Assembly (NCBI RefSeq): GCF_018343775.1
Contig: NZ_CP074349.1
Location: 1,106,001 to 1,170,000 of the forward strand
Direction: 5' to 3'
Source of the DNA: Pseudomonas cichorii
Lineage (GTDB): Bacteria; Pseudomonadota; Gammaproteobacteria; Pseudomonadales; Pseudomonadaceae
Length of the DNA stretch: 64,000 nt
The notes beneath the pieces were generated by a model. It was not told where the DNA came from and did not search any database. It saw only the letters and a list, made by a program, of their open reading frames with translations. Of this stretch, positions 52,764 to 63,465 are shown one piece after another; within the stretch, counting starts at the first letter, position 1; each line of letters begins with the position of its first letter. Position numbers and translations under genes: made by a program.

Positions 52764-53885
52764 TTGATTGTCTTCCGTTATCTGTCCCGAGAAGTGCTGG
52801 TCACCTTGAGCGCGGTAAGCGCTGTATTGCTGGTGATCATCATGAGCGGGCGCTTCATCAAGTATCTGGCCCAGGCTGCTTCGGGTGCGCTCGATCCGGG
52901 CGTACTGTTCCTGATCATGGGCTTCCGTCTGCCGGGCTTCCTGCAGTTGATCCTGCCGTTGGGGCTGTTCCTCGGCATTCTGCTGGCGTATGGCCGTCTG
53001 TATCTGGAAAGCGAAATGACTGTGCTCTCCGCTACCGGCATGAGCCAGCAGCGTCTGCTCGCTATCACCATGGCACCGGCTGGCGTCGTGGCGCTGCTGG
53101 TTGCCTGGCTGAGCTTCAGCCTCGCGCCGCAAGGTGCAACCCAGTTCTCGCTGCTGATCAACAAGCAGGATGCGATGACCGAGTTCGACACCCTGGTGCC
53201 GGGGCGTTTTCAGGCGTTGCGCGACGGTTCACGGATTACCTACACCCAGGAACTGTCCGAGGACCGCACCAACCTGAGTGGTGTGTTCATTTCCGAGCGG
53301 CGCATTTCCACCGACAAGACCAAAGAGCCGAGCATTACCGTGCTGGTGGCCGACAAGGGGCACCAGGAAGTGCGTGCTGACGGCAGCCGTTTCCTGATCC
53401 TTGAAAACGGCTACCGCTACGACGGTAATCCAGGCCAGGCCGATTATCGTGCGATCAAGTACGACACCTATGGTGCGATGCTGCCCAAGCCTGAAATCAG
53501 CGAGGACGTCACCGACCGTGAAGCCATTCCCACCAGCGAGCTGATCGGCAACGACACGCCACGCTACCGGGCCGAGTTGCAATGGCGTATCTCGCTGCCG
53601 ATCCTGGTCTTCATCGTGACCCTGATGGCCGTGCCGCTGGCACGGGTCAATCCTCGCCAAGGGCGCTATCTGAAGCTGCTGCCGGCAATTCTGCTTTACA
53701 TGTCCTACCTGACCATCCTGATTGCCGTGCGCGGCGCCCTGGAGAAAGGCAAGCTGCCGATCGGCCTGGGCATGTGGTGGGTCCACGGGATTTTCCTGTT
53801 GATAGGCATGGCGTTGATTTACTGGGAGCCATTGCGGCTGAAAATGGCGAGTCGCCGTAGCGTAGCGGAGGTGGCTCGTGGTTAA
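52764..53885 (+). CDS. lptF: LptF, LPS export ABC transporter permease
   Basis: 373 aa from the TTG at 52764 (LIVFRYLSREVLVTLSAVSA), the start that aligns with LptF proteins; an ATG at 52695 adds a hydrophilic segment not expected in the family. Six membrane segments: one near the start, more in residues 40-115 and in the last 100 residues, with a large periplasmic domain between. LptF and LptG form the inner-membrane channel for LPS transport with LptB. It overlaps lptG by eight bases. Confidence 0.95.
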   Translation: MIVFRYLSREVLVTLSAVSAVLLVIIMSGRFIKYLAQAASGALDPGVLFLIMGFRLPGFLQLILPLGLFLGILLAYGRLYLESEMTVLSATGMSQQRLLAITMAPAGVVALLVAWLSFSLAPQGATQFSLLINKQDAMTEFDTLVPGRFQALRDGSRITYTQELSEDRTNLSGVFISERRISTDKTKEPSITVLVADKGHQEVRADGSRFLILENGYRYDGNPGQADYRAIKYDTYGAMLPKPEISEDVTDREAIPTSELIGNDTPRYRAELQWRISLPILVFIVTLMAVPLARVNPRQGRYLKLLPAILLYMSYLTILIAVRGALEKGKLPIGLGMWWVHGIFLLIGMALIYWEPLRLKMASRRSVAEVARG

Positions 53886-54939
53886 GCTCGATCGATACAT
53901 TGGTAAAAGCGTATTCCTGGCGATCATGGCGGTGCTGGGGATCATTCTGGGGCTGGCATCGCTGTTCGCCTTCATCGACGAGATGGGCGATATCAGTGAC
54001 AGCTACACCCTGATGGATGCTGGCAGCTTCGTCCTCATGACCGCCCCGCGGCGGGTCTACGACATGCTGCCGATGGCCGCCCTGATCGGTTGCCTGATCG
54101 GTCTGGGTACCCTGGCCAGCAGCAGCGAACTGACCATCATGCGGGCCGCCGGTGTGTCCATTGCACGCATCGTCTGGGCCGTCATGAAGCCCATGCTGTT
54201 CCTTATGGCTGCCGGTGTGCTGGTGGGTGAGTATGTTGCGCCCTACGCTGAAAACCAGGCTCAGGCCGCTCGTTCGCTGGCTCAGGGCAGCGGCGACTCC
54301 CAGAGTGCCAAGCATGGCTTGTGGCACCGTCAGGGCGATGAGTTCATCCACATCAACACGGTTCAACCCAACGGGCTGATGTATGGCGTGACGCGCTATC
54401 GTTTCGATGAGCAGCACCACATGCTGACGTCGAGCTTCGCCAGACAGGCCAACTACATGACCGATTACTGGGAGCTGAAAGACGTCAGCACCACGTATTT
54501 CCGTGATGGCAGCACCGAAGTCATCAAGACGCCGGTGGAGCGTTGGGAAGTCTCCCTCAGCCCGCAACTGCTGAGCACGGTCATCATGCCGCCCGAGTCG
54601 TTGTCGATTTCCGGTCTGTGGAGCTATGCCCACTATCTGGCGGATCAGGGCCTGAGCAATGGCCGTTACTGGCTGGCGTTCTGGACCAAGGTCCTGCAGC
54701 CGCTGGTGACGGTGGCGCTGGTGCTGATGGCAATCTCGTTCATCTTCGGCCCGCTGCGTTCCGTGACCCTGGGGCAGCGTGTCTTCACGGGTGTGCTGGT
54801 AGGCTTTACCTTCCGTATTATTCAGGACCTGCTGGGCCCGTCGAGCCTGGTGTTCGGCTTCTCGCCGCTGTTCGCGGTGCTGGTGCCGGCAGCCGCCTGT
54901 GCCCTGGCGGGTGTGCTGTTGCTTCGCCGCGCAGGATGA
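53878..54939 (+). CDS. lptG: LptG, LPS export ABC transporter permease
   Basis: 353 aa from GTG at 53878 (VKLDRYIGKSVFLAIMAVLG) with GGAGG upstream inside lptF. Membrane segments at residues 10-30, 60-90 and 95-120 are followed by a periplasmic beta-jellyroll-like part, then C-terminal helices (LVTVALVLMAISFIFGPLRS). It is the partner of LptF in the LPS extractor and is followed directly by a bidirectional terminator. Confidence 0.96.
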   Translation: MVKLDRYIGKSVFLAIMAVLGIILGLASLFAFIDEMGDISDSYTLMDAGSFVLMTAPRRVYDMLPMAALIGCLIGLGTLASSSELTIMRAAGVSIARIVWAVMKPMLFLMAAGVLVGEYVAPYAENQAQAARSLAQGSGDSQSAKHGLWHRQGDEFIHINTVQPNGLMYGVTRYRFDEQHHMLTSSFARQANYMTDYWELKDVSTTYFRDGSTEVIKTPVERWEVSLSPQLLSTVIMPPESLSISGLWSYAHYLADQGLSNGRYWLAFWTKVLQPLVTVALVLMAISFIFGPLRSVTLGQRVFTGVLVGFTFRIIQDLLGPSSLVFGFSPLFAVLVPAAACALAGVLLLRRAG

Positions 54940-54953
54940 TCATCCAGTGAGTT

Positions 54954-54982
54954 GAAAAAGCCGACCTCGAGTCGGCTTTTTC
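54954..54982. terminator. Bidirectional terminator between lptG and the RDD gene
   Basis: 12-bp stem GAAAAAGCCGAC / GTCGGCTTTTTC (54954-54965 with 54971-54982) with A and T tracts on the two sides. It serves lptG (plus) and the convergent RDD gene (minus). Confidence 0.9.
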
Positions 54983-54989
54983 ATGGGCG

Positions 54990-55475
54990 CTATTTCTGTT
55001 TGGGGACCTTTACCAGCAGGGTGCCGGAGTACATGTCATGCCAGGTACGCTGCTGCTTGTCGAACAGGCACCAGACAAAGCCCAGCCCCAGGCACAGCCA
55101 CGAAGCGATGGACACGATAAAACGCAGCAGCGCCTGCATCAGGCTGATGGCGGTGCCGTCGGCGTTCTGTACGCGAATGCCCCATACCTGCATGCCCAGC
55201 GTCTGGCCGCCATGGGTCCAGAACTTGGCGAAGAAACCGAAGGTGACCAGCAGGAGAATAGAGGAGAGCAGAGGGTCGCCATCCAGCGAGCCGGATTCGG
55301 ACAGAACGCGCAGTCTGGCCTCTCCGATGAAAGCCATCAGCACCAGCTTGTAGACGAAGGCGGTAACCAGTTGCAGAGCGAAGCAGAGGAAGGCGTCGTA
55401 ACAGATGGCTGCCAGACGTCGAGCAAGGCCAGCGGGGGCGAAATCGCCTTGCGGTCGAAGCAGGTGTTTGGACAT
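54990..55475 (-). CDS. RDD-family membrane protein
   Basis: 161 aa from the ATG at 55475 (MSKHLLRPQGDFAPAGLARR); an upstream ATG adds eight residues. The RDD pattern is present: ARRLAAICYDAFLCFALQLV with Arg and Asp in helix 1, and further hydrophobic helices near 75-95 and 125-145. GGQTLGMQVWGIRVQNADG matches the conserved inter-helix segment of the family. It is an inner-membrane protein; the transport or stress role is not defined. A minus-strand terminator lies 45 bp behind its start, belonging to the upstream csp gene. Confidence 0.9.
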   Translation of the reverse strand: MSKHLLRPQGDFAPAGLARRLAAICYDAFLCFALQLVTAFVYKLVLMAFIGEARLRVLSESGSLDGDPLLSSILLLVTFGFFAKFWTHGGQTLGMQVWGIRVQNADGTAISLMQALLRFIVSIASWLCLGLGFVWCLFDKQQRTWHDMYSGTLLVKVPKQK

Positions 55476-55528
55476 CGCGAAGCTCTCGATTACGGTCAAG
55501 ACCGCATCTTACGAAATCGCGTCCATAA

Positions 55529-55563
55529 AAAAGCCCCTGAGATCAATAAAATCAGGGGCTTTT
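55529..55563 (-). terminator. Rho-independent terminator of the cold-shock gene
   Basis: 12-bp stem AAAAGCCCCTGA / TCAGGGGCTTTT (55529-55540 with 55552-55563). On the minus strand it runs into six or more T, 14 bp past the csp stop. Confidence 0.9.
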
Positions 55564-55576
55564 CGGGCTTTGGTTA

Positions 55577-55789
55577 TTAACCTTCGGCCTGTACTTCATC
55601 AGCCTGCATGCCTTTTTGGCCCTGCACGGCGACGAAGGTCACTTTCTGGCCTTCTTTCAGGCTCTTGAAGCCGTTACCTTGAATTGCGCGGAAATGTACG
55701 AACAGATCCGGACCGCTTTCTGGAGTGATAAAACCAAAACCTTTTTCGTCGTTGAACCACTTGACGGTGCCGCTCTGACGTTGGGACAT
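55577..55789 (-). CDS. CspA-family cold-shock protein
   Basis: 70 aa from the ATG at 55789 ([20 protein letters not shown]); the longer frame upstream is leader. OB-fold nucleic-acid chaperone with RNP1 KGFGFI and RNP2 DLFVHF. AAGGAA lies about ten bases before the start. Upstream lies an AT-rich region of the type that forms the long cold-responsive leader of csp genes. Its terminator is clear. Confidence 0.95.
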   Translation of the reverse strand: MSQRQSGTVKWFNDEKGFGFITPESGPDLFVHFRAIQGNGFKSLKEGQKVTFVAVQGQKGMQADEVQAEG

Positions 55790-56183
55790 TTTCTTATTTC
55801 CTTGACGCTTGAATTGGTGACAGCCTCTTTCACACGAAAGAGTACTGGGGCTGGTTGCAAGAAGTAAGAAACGTAGAACGGGATGTAGCAACGCTTTGAG
55901 CTACTGCCCAGGTCCAGATTCAGCGACCTATGCAAACACAGTCAGGAAACTCTACGCCAACTCTCGTTACAAAAACAAGCCCCGCTTTGCCCCTTGTTTT
56001 CATGCTCGTCAGAGAGCTGCAGGGATCTTTCAGTCAGGGTTTAAAACTGCCCGTTTATGGACCGTTTGTGCACTTTGTCGGGGCATTTTTTCGACGACAA
56101 AACCCCTGTTGCGCGGCTCTGTGAAAGAACCATGCAACAGGGCAATTGTGCCGTGAATAATTGCTGTTTTTTTGACGCTGTTT
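55790..56183. other. Non-coding region: csp leader and promoter, gcvT terminator
   Basis: 394 bp between csp and gcvT on the minus strand. Near gcvT lies a terminator-like hairpin (56104-56142). The csp-proximal part (55790-55960) is the leader and promoter of the cold-shock gene, with AT-rich stretches near 55925-55985. Short frames here lack support. Confidence 0.55.
56104..56142 (-). terminator. Probable terminator after gcvT
   Basis: 9-bp stem CCCTGTTGC / GCAACAGGG (56104-56112 with 56134-56142); on the minus strand GTTTTGTCG follows. The T run is short, 40 bp past the gcvT stop. Confidence 0.55.
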
Positions 56184-57308
56184 TCAGCCGCGGAAGTAAC
56201 GTTGCGCAACAAAAGGCATTTTGCTTACCAGCATCGGGACTTTCTTGCCGCGTACCACTGCCCAGACTGGCGTATCCAGCGCAGTGAAGTGGCTGTCCAG
56301 ATAGCCCATCGCCAAGGGGCCGCCCAGTGTCGGACCAAAACCGCCACTGCAAACGCTGCCGATTGTCTGGCCTTCCGCATCGACGATTTCGGTGCCTTCA
56401 CGCACCGGCGTACGTTCCTGCGGCAACAGGCCGACACGTTTTTTTTCTACGCCGGCTTGCTGCTGGACGAATATTTTTTCGGCACCGGGGAATCCGCCGG
56501 CACGAATACCTTCGGCGCGCCGTGCCTTGGAAACGGCCCACAACAGGCTGGCTTCGACGGGGGATGTCTCGACATTCATGTCGTGGCCGTACAGGCACAG
56601 ACCGGCTTCCAGGCGTAGCGAGTCACGCGCCCCCAGGCCGATTGGAGCCACTTCCGGCTCGTCCAGCAGGCGACGCGCCAAGGCTTCGGCCTGTGCGGCC
56701 GGAACCGAAATTTCATAACCGTCTTCGCCGGTGTAGCCCGAGCGGCTGACATAGCACTCGCTGCCCTGCAGCGTGACACGGGTGAACTGCATGAACGTCA
56801 TGCTTGCCACTTGCGGAGCCAGGCGTGCGAGCACGGTAGCCGCTTGCGGACCTTGCAGGGCGAGCAGGGCGCGTTCTTCAAACAGGGGTTCTATGGCGCA
56901 GTGCGAAGCCAGATGCTTGCGCAGGTGCGCCAGGTCTTCGTTCTTGCAGGCGGCATTGACCACCAGCATCAGTTGATCGTTGCCCAGGTTGGCAACCATC
57001 AGGTCATCGAGGATGCCGCCGTTTTCGTTGGTGAACATTGCATAGCGCTGCATGCCGACCGGCAGGTCGATGATGTCCACCGGGACCAGGGTTTCCAGTG
57101 CCTGCGCGGCGCCTGCACCGGTCAGAAGAATCTGGCCCATGTGCGAGACATCGAACAGACCGGCTTTTTCACGGGTATGCAGGTGTTCTTTCATGACGCC
57201 GGCCGGGTATTGCACGGGCATGTCATAACCGGCGAAGGGCACCATTTTGGCGCCGAGTTCGCGGTGCAGGGCGTGTAGCGGTGTGGTCAGCAATTGTTCT
57301 GTCGGCAT
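56184..57308 (-). CDS. gcvT: GcvT, aminomethyltransferase (glycine cleavage T protein)
   Basis: 374 aa from the ATG at 57308 (MPTEQLLTTPLHALHRELGA); an upstream ATG adds six residues. Transfers the methylene unit from the aminomethyl-lipoyl group of GcvH to tetrahydrofolate, releasing ammonia. Folate-binding segments VPFAGYDMPVQYPAGVMKEH (about 23-42) and GEDGYEISVPAAQAEALA are present. It is separated from gcvP by 81 bp with a REP-like palindrome. Last gene of gcvHPT. Confidence 0.96.
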   Translation of the reverse strand: MPTEQLLTTPLHALHRELGAKMVPFAGYDMPVQYPAGVMKEHLHTREKAGLFDVSHMGQILLTGAGAAQALETLVPVDIIDLPVGMQRYAMFTNENGGILDDLMVANLGNDQLMLVVNAACKNEDLAHLRKHLASHCAIEPLFEERALLALQGPQAATVLARLAPQVASMTFMQFTRVTLQGSECYVSRSGYTGEDGYEISVPAAQAEALARRLLDEPEVAPIGLGARDSLRLEAGLCLYGHDMNVETSPVEASLLWAVSKARRAEGIRAGGFPGAEKIFVQQQAGVEKKRVGLLPQERTPVREGTEIVDAEGQTIGSVCSGGFGPTLGGPLAMGYLDSHFTALDTPVWAVVRGKKVPMLVSKMPFVAQRYFRG

Positions 57309-57333
57309 GATGGGTTCCGTATACAAGAGAAGG

Positions 57334-57388
57334 CCTTCGCGAATGAGTTCGCCTCTACAGCAAGAGCGTTCTTCGCGAAGGCTGGGCG
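57334..57388. repeat. REP palindrome between gcvP and gcvT
   Basis: CCTTCGCGAATGAGTTCGCC, then TCTACAGCAAGAGCGTTC, then TTCGCGAAGG: inverted TTCGCGAAGG ends. It sits inside the gcv operon, so it may affect gcvT expression by hairpin formation. Confidence 0.6.
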
Positions 57389-57389
57389 A

Positions 57390-60245
<2,856 letters not shown>

Positions 60246-60255
60246 GGCTCGCTCC

Positions 60256-60639
60256 TCAGGCTTCGGCGTTGGCTTTGATCAGTCGGTCGTAGGCGTCCTG
60301 ATCCAGCAGGCCGTTAATGGCATTGGCGTCTTGCGGGATGAAGCGAAAGAACCAGCCTGCGCCCAGCGCATCTTCGTTGACCAGTTCGGGGGTGCTGTCG
60401 AGTTCGGCGTTGACGGCGACCACCTCGCCATCCAGCGGCATATTGATGCTGCTGGCGGCTTTCACCGATTCCACGACCGAGACTTCGGCGTGTTGAGTGT
60501 AGGTCTGTAATTCCGGAAGTTGCACGTAAACCACGTCACCGAGGGATTCCTGTGCATAAGGCGTGATGCCTACCGTGACACTGCCATCGGCTTCGGCCCG
60601 CAGCCATTCGTGCTCAACGGTGAATCGCAACTCGCTCAT
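60256..60639 (-). CDS. gcvH: GcvH, lipoyl carrier protein of glycine cleavage
   Basis: 127 aa. Lipoyl attachment lysine is Lys60 in [14 protein letters not shown]. The N-terminal [20 protein letters not shown] (6-25) is diagnostic. It is the first gene of the gcvHPT operon, with a -24/-12 promoter 58 bp upstream. The order H-P-T distinguishes it from the P-H-T arrangements of some other loci. Confidence 0.98.
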   Translation of the reverse strand: MSELRFTVEHEWLRAEADGSVTVGITPYAQESLGDVVYVQLPELQTYTQHAEVSVVESVKAASSINMPLDGEVVAVNAELDSTPELVNEDALGAGWFFRFIPQDANAINGLLDQDAYDRLIKANAEA

Positions 60640-60696
60640 AACAACTCCTCAAGGGTAAAAGCCAGCGGCGTGCGCTGGTGCTATGAGAAGCTGTTT

Positions 60697-60712
60697 TGCA
60701 AGTTTGCGGCCA
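60697..60712 (-). promoter_or_regulatory. Sigma-54 (-24/-12) promoter of gcvHPT
   Basis: On the minus strand TGGCCGC-AAAC-TTGCA: GG and GC are exactly ten bases apart, with TGGC and TTGCA both as in the consensus. It lies 58 bp upstream of the gcvH start. Confidence 0.7.
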
Positions 60713-60869
60713 ATATAGAATTTGTCTTTTAAATCAATAGCTTAAATTATTTATGGAAAGAGGTTTTTTTCAGGGCTGTAGCGAAATCGATACAGTAGCG
60801 GAGGGCTGCAAAATCCTCATGGGATCAAAGCCTTGCTGGTGGGGGACTGGAAGGGTTTGGAATGAATTC

Positions 60870-60896
60870 GTTACGGTGTAGTGATTTTGTTACGGT
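60870..60896. promoter_or_regulatory. Tandem TTACGGT repeats, candidate activator site
   Basis: GTTACGGT occurs at 60870-60877 and 60889-60896, 19 bp apart (about two helical turns), 160-190 bp upstream of the gcvH -24/-12 promoter. A TyrR-type activator site is expected in this range. The sequence is not the classical TGTAAA-N6-TTTACA. Confidence 0.35.
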
Positions 60897-60898
60897 TG

Positions 60899-60943
60899 TT
60901 CGTGAATGAATTCGCTCCCACAAGCAAATTCATTCGCGAAAAG
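60899..60943. repeat. REP palindrome beside the activator gene
   Basis: TTCGTGAATGAATTCGCTCC and the inverted AAATTCATTCGCGAA are arranged head to head around a short loop, ending 9 bp before the stop of the sigma-54 activator gene. Confidence 0.7.
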
Positions 60944-60951
60944 GCCAGCCA

Positions 60952-62454
60952 TTACTTCCCTATCCCATACTTGCGCAACCGGTGCGCAATCGCGGTATGG
61001 GAGGTGTTCAGCCGTGCCGCCAGTTGCCGGGTCGAGGGGTGATCGGCATAAAGCTTCTGCAATAGTTCGCGCTCGAAATCCTCTACGGCCTGTTCAAGGC
61101 TGCCGACTTCGCCATCGTTCTGGCGAGCGACAGCGGTACCTGCTATATCCAGATCGCCGATGTCCACCACTGTGCTTTCACTGATGGCCGCGGCGCGGAA
61201 TATCACGTTCTGCAACTGACGCACATTGCCCGGCCAGCGGTTGCCCAGCAGGGCCGGATAGGTGCCGGTCGCCAGGCGGCATACCGGGCGCTGGATCTGG
61301 GTGCAGGCCTGTTCCATGAAGTAACGGGCCAGCAGCAGAATGTCCTGACCGCGCTCGCGAAGCGGCGGGACTTCCAGGTTCAGCACGTTCAGGCGATAGA
61401 ACAGGTCTTCGCGAAAGGCGCCTTCGCTGACCATCTTTTCCAGGTCGCGGTGGGTGGCGCTGAGGATGCGCACGTTGACCCTGACTTCCCGATCCCCGCC
61501 AACCCGTCTGAAGCTGCCGTCGTTGAGAAAACGCAGCAGCTTGGCTTGCAGGTAAGGCGACATTTCGCCGATTTCATCCAGAAATACGGTGCCTTGGTTG
61601 GCCAGTTCCATCAGCCCTGGTTTGCCGCCACGCTGGGCGCCAGTGAACGCGCCGGGCGCATAACCGAACAATTCGCTTTCAGCCAGGTTTTCCGGGAGCG
61701 CCGCACAATTGAGCGCCAGAAAGGGCTCACCATGGCGAGCGCTGCTGGCGTGACAGGCTCGGGCGACCAGTTCCTTGCCGGTGCCGGTTTCGCCCTGAAT
61801 CAGCAACGGCGCATCCAGCGCTGCGACTCGCTGGGCGCGGGTCTTGAGTATGCGAATGGCGGGAGATTCACCCAGCAGCGCATCGAAGCCTTCTGCATGG
61901 TCATGATGCAATGCCGACAGGCGCTCACCGATCCGGCTGGGCAGGTACAACGTCAGCAGGGCACCGGCTTCGGTGATGGGCGTGGCGTCCAGCAGCAAGG
62001 CTTCGCCATTGAGGGTGACTTCGCGCATGGGCAGGCGAAAACCGTTTTCCAGCAGCGTGGCCTGCAGGCTCGGGTCGGCGAACAGTTCACCGATGGGCTC
62101 GCCTTCAGGTTCGCGGCCTATCAACGCTATCAGCGCCGGGTTGGCCAACAGCACATGTCCGGCACTGTCCAGCGCCAGCACCGGGTCGGTCATGGCGGCG
62201 AGCAGGGCATCGAGTTGCAGGTGGCGGCGCTGGCCGGGGAGGATATCGACCACGGTGATCGCTTCGACGCCACGCACCCGGAACAACGCATCCTTGAGCT
62301 CTTCGAGCATCTGATGGCTCAGGGTCGGCGCATCGATGTAAACGTTGGGAGGCACCATCTCCACGGCATCGAGATTCAGATTGCGTCCACCCAGGATGGC
62401 CAGCACTTCCTGGGTGATACCGACGCGGTCGATGAAGCAGACATGGATACGCAT
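60952..62454 (-). CDS. TyrR-like sigma-54-dependent regulator (ACT-PAS-AAA+-HTH)
   Basis: 500 aa. N-terminal ACT domain (residues 1-70, MRIHVCFIDRVGITQEVLAI), a PAS domain (about 78-170), an AAA+ domain with Walker A GETGTGKE (221-228) and an intact GAFTGA loop (268-273), and a C-terminal HTH (STRQLAARLNTSHTAIAHRL). GAFTGA means it can contact sigma-54, unlike enteric TyrR. The Pseudomonas aeruginosa relative PA2449 is linked to glycine metabolism. It lies upstream of, and in the same direction as, gcvHPT. ACT domains bind amino acids, so glycine or serine sensing is a fair inference. Confidence 0.92.
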   Translation of the reverse strand: MRIHVCFIDRVGITQEVLAILGGRNLNLDAVEMVPPNVYIDAPTLSHQMLEELKDALFRVRGVEAITVVDILPGQRRHLQLDALLAAMTDPVLALDSAGHVLLANPALIALIGREPEGEPIGELFADPSLQATLLENGFRLPMREVTLNGEALLLDATPITEAGALLTLYLPSRIGERLSALHHDHAEGFDALLGESPAIRILKTRAQRVAALDAPLLIQGETGTGKELVARACHASSARHGEPFLALNCAALPENLAESELFGYAPGAFTGAQRGGKPGLMELANQGTVFLDEIGEMSPYLQAKLLRFLNDGSFRRVGGDREVRVNVRILSATHRDLEKMVSEGAFREDLFYRLNVLNLEVPPLRERGQDILLLARYFMEQACTQIQRPVCRLATGTYPALLGNRWPGNVRQLQNVIFRAAAISESTVVDIGDLDIAGTAVARQNDGEVGSLEQAVEDFERELLQKLYADHPSTRQLAARLNTSHTAIAHRLRKYGIGK

Positions 62455-62512
62455 GGGACGTTATGGCTTCTGGAGGGCGAAGAGGCGCAAGTATGCCTTG
62501 TGGGCCAAGGTT

Positions 62513-62534
62513 TTTCGCGAATGAATTCGCGAAG
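62513..62534. repeat. Small REP palindrome
   Basis: TTTCGCGAATGAATTCGCGA: a near-perfect short palindrome of the GAATTCGCGAA family, between the activator gene and the DUF5064 gene. Confidence 0.6.
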
Positions 62535-62538
62535 AAGG

Positions 62539-62895
62539 TTACTCCAGATGTTCCGGCTTGACCGGTTCACCCGGCCGGGCATTCAGCTTTTCGCGCACGT
62601 CCTTGAACATCCTGTCGTAGTCCTTGTGCAGGTCGATGGGCATTGCGGCGAGGTTGGGCAGGCCGTGTTTCATGCCGATGCGTCCCGCGTGATGGGCGAA
62701 GTTGAAGGCCAGATCCCTGGGTAACTGAAACTCTTCAGAGAAGGTCTTGCCGTTGATCTCGCCCTGCATGGTGAAGTGCATGCAGGTTCCTTCCTCGGGA
62801 TCTTCACGCACTTCGTAATGGACATGAATGTCGTAGCTGAACCCTGAGCGTTGCAGGGCGGCGTGGGTGAGGTGCAGATGACCTGGCTCAAACAT
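62539..62895 (-). CDS. DUF5064 family protein
   Basis: 118 aa from the ATG at 62895 (MFEPGHLHLTHAALQRSGFS); an upstream ATG would add 16 residues. This is a pseudomonad-specific family of unknown function: an N-terminal beta-rich half (YDIHVHYEVREDPEEGTCMH), the FSEEFQLPRDLAFNFAHHAG region, and a charged C-terminus. No signal peptide or membrane helix. Single gene. Confidence 0.85.
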   Translation of the reverse strand: MFEPGHLHLTHAALQRSGFSYDIHVHYEVREDPEEGTCMHFTMQGEINGKTFSEEFQLPRDLAFNFAHHAGRIGMKHGLPNLAAMPIDLHKDYDRMFKDVREKLNARPGEPVKPEHLE

Positions 62896-63005
62896 TGAGG
62901 TCGCTCCGTCAGAAATTGAAAGTGTACGGGTAGACCCCGGCATGTGTTCCGGGGTTCAGCACCATGAACAAGCACCTGACAGGATAGCCGGGTTGTTCTT
63001 TTGGG

Positions 63006-63407
63006 TTACTGATTCAGATCACGGGCAGGCTCGGGTCTGGACCACAGCCACATATTGCCCATCGCCATGCCCGCGATAGCGAGGTAGAGCCACCAGACAT
63101 GGTTGAGCAGGCTCAGCATCACGATGGCGCACACCAGCATGCTGATGGTTGCGCTGATCTTGGCGCTGCGCGTGACCAGTCGGCCATTGCGCCAGTTGCG
63201 CAGGAGCGGGCCGAACACGCGATGGTTTTCCAGCCAGGCATTGAGGCGCGGCGAGCTGCGGGTCGCGGCCCAGGCGGCCAGCAGAATGAACTCGGTTGTC
63301 GGCAGGCCGGGGATGAATATGGCGGCAATGCCTATCCCCAGGCTGACGTAAGCGAGGATGCCAAACAGAAAGCGCGAAAGTCTGGAGCCGGGCGGTTTAT
63401 AGGTCAT
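63006..63407 (-). CDS. YbaN/DUF454 inner-membrane protein
   Basis: 133 aa from the ATG at 63407 (MTYKPPGSRLSRFLFGILAY). An ATG at 63467 overlaps the upstream stop (ATGA), but that stretch contains a terminator-like hairpin, so the shorter start is preferred. Three hydrophobic segments: about 15-50 (LAYVSLGIGIAAIFIPGLPT), and two near 90-125. IPGLPTTEFILLAAWAATRS is the DUF454 signature. Function unknown. Confidence 0.88.
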   Translation of the reverse strand: MTYKPPGSRLSRFLFGILAYVSLGIGIAAIFIPGLPTTEFILLAAWAATRSSPRLNAWLENHRVFGPLLRNWRNGRLVTRSAKISATISMLVCAIVMLSLLNHVWWLYLAIAGMAMGNMWLWSRPEPARDLNQ

Positions 63408-63429
63408 GTTCACTACAGGCAGGTTCACA

Positions 63430-63465
63430 AAGCCCGGCCAGCTTAACAGCACCGGGCGTTTTTTC
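63430..63465 (-). terminator. Probable terminator after the heme oxygenase gene
   Basis: On the minus strand GCCCGG..CCGGGC (63431-63437 with 63452-63458) follows the heme-oxygenase stop and is trailed by TTTG. The T run is short. Confidence 0.45.

Larger units (their letters stand above)
60640..60951. other. Regulatory region upstream of gcvH
   Basis: 312 bp between gcvH and the sigma-54 activator gene, both on the minus strand. It contains a -24/-12 promoter (60697-60712), an AT-rich segment (60713-60760), tandem TTACGGT repeats (60870-60895) and a REP palindrome (60899-60943). No gene is seen. Sigma-54 control with an upstream activator site is the simplest reading. Confidence 0.7.
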
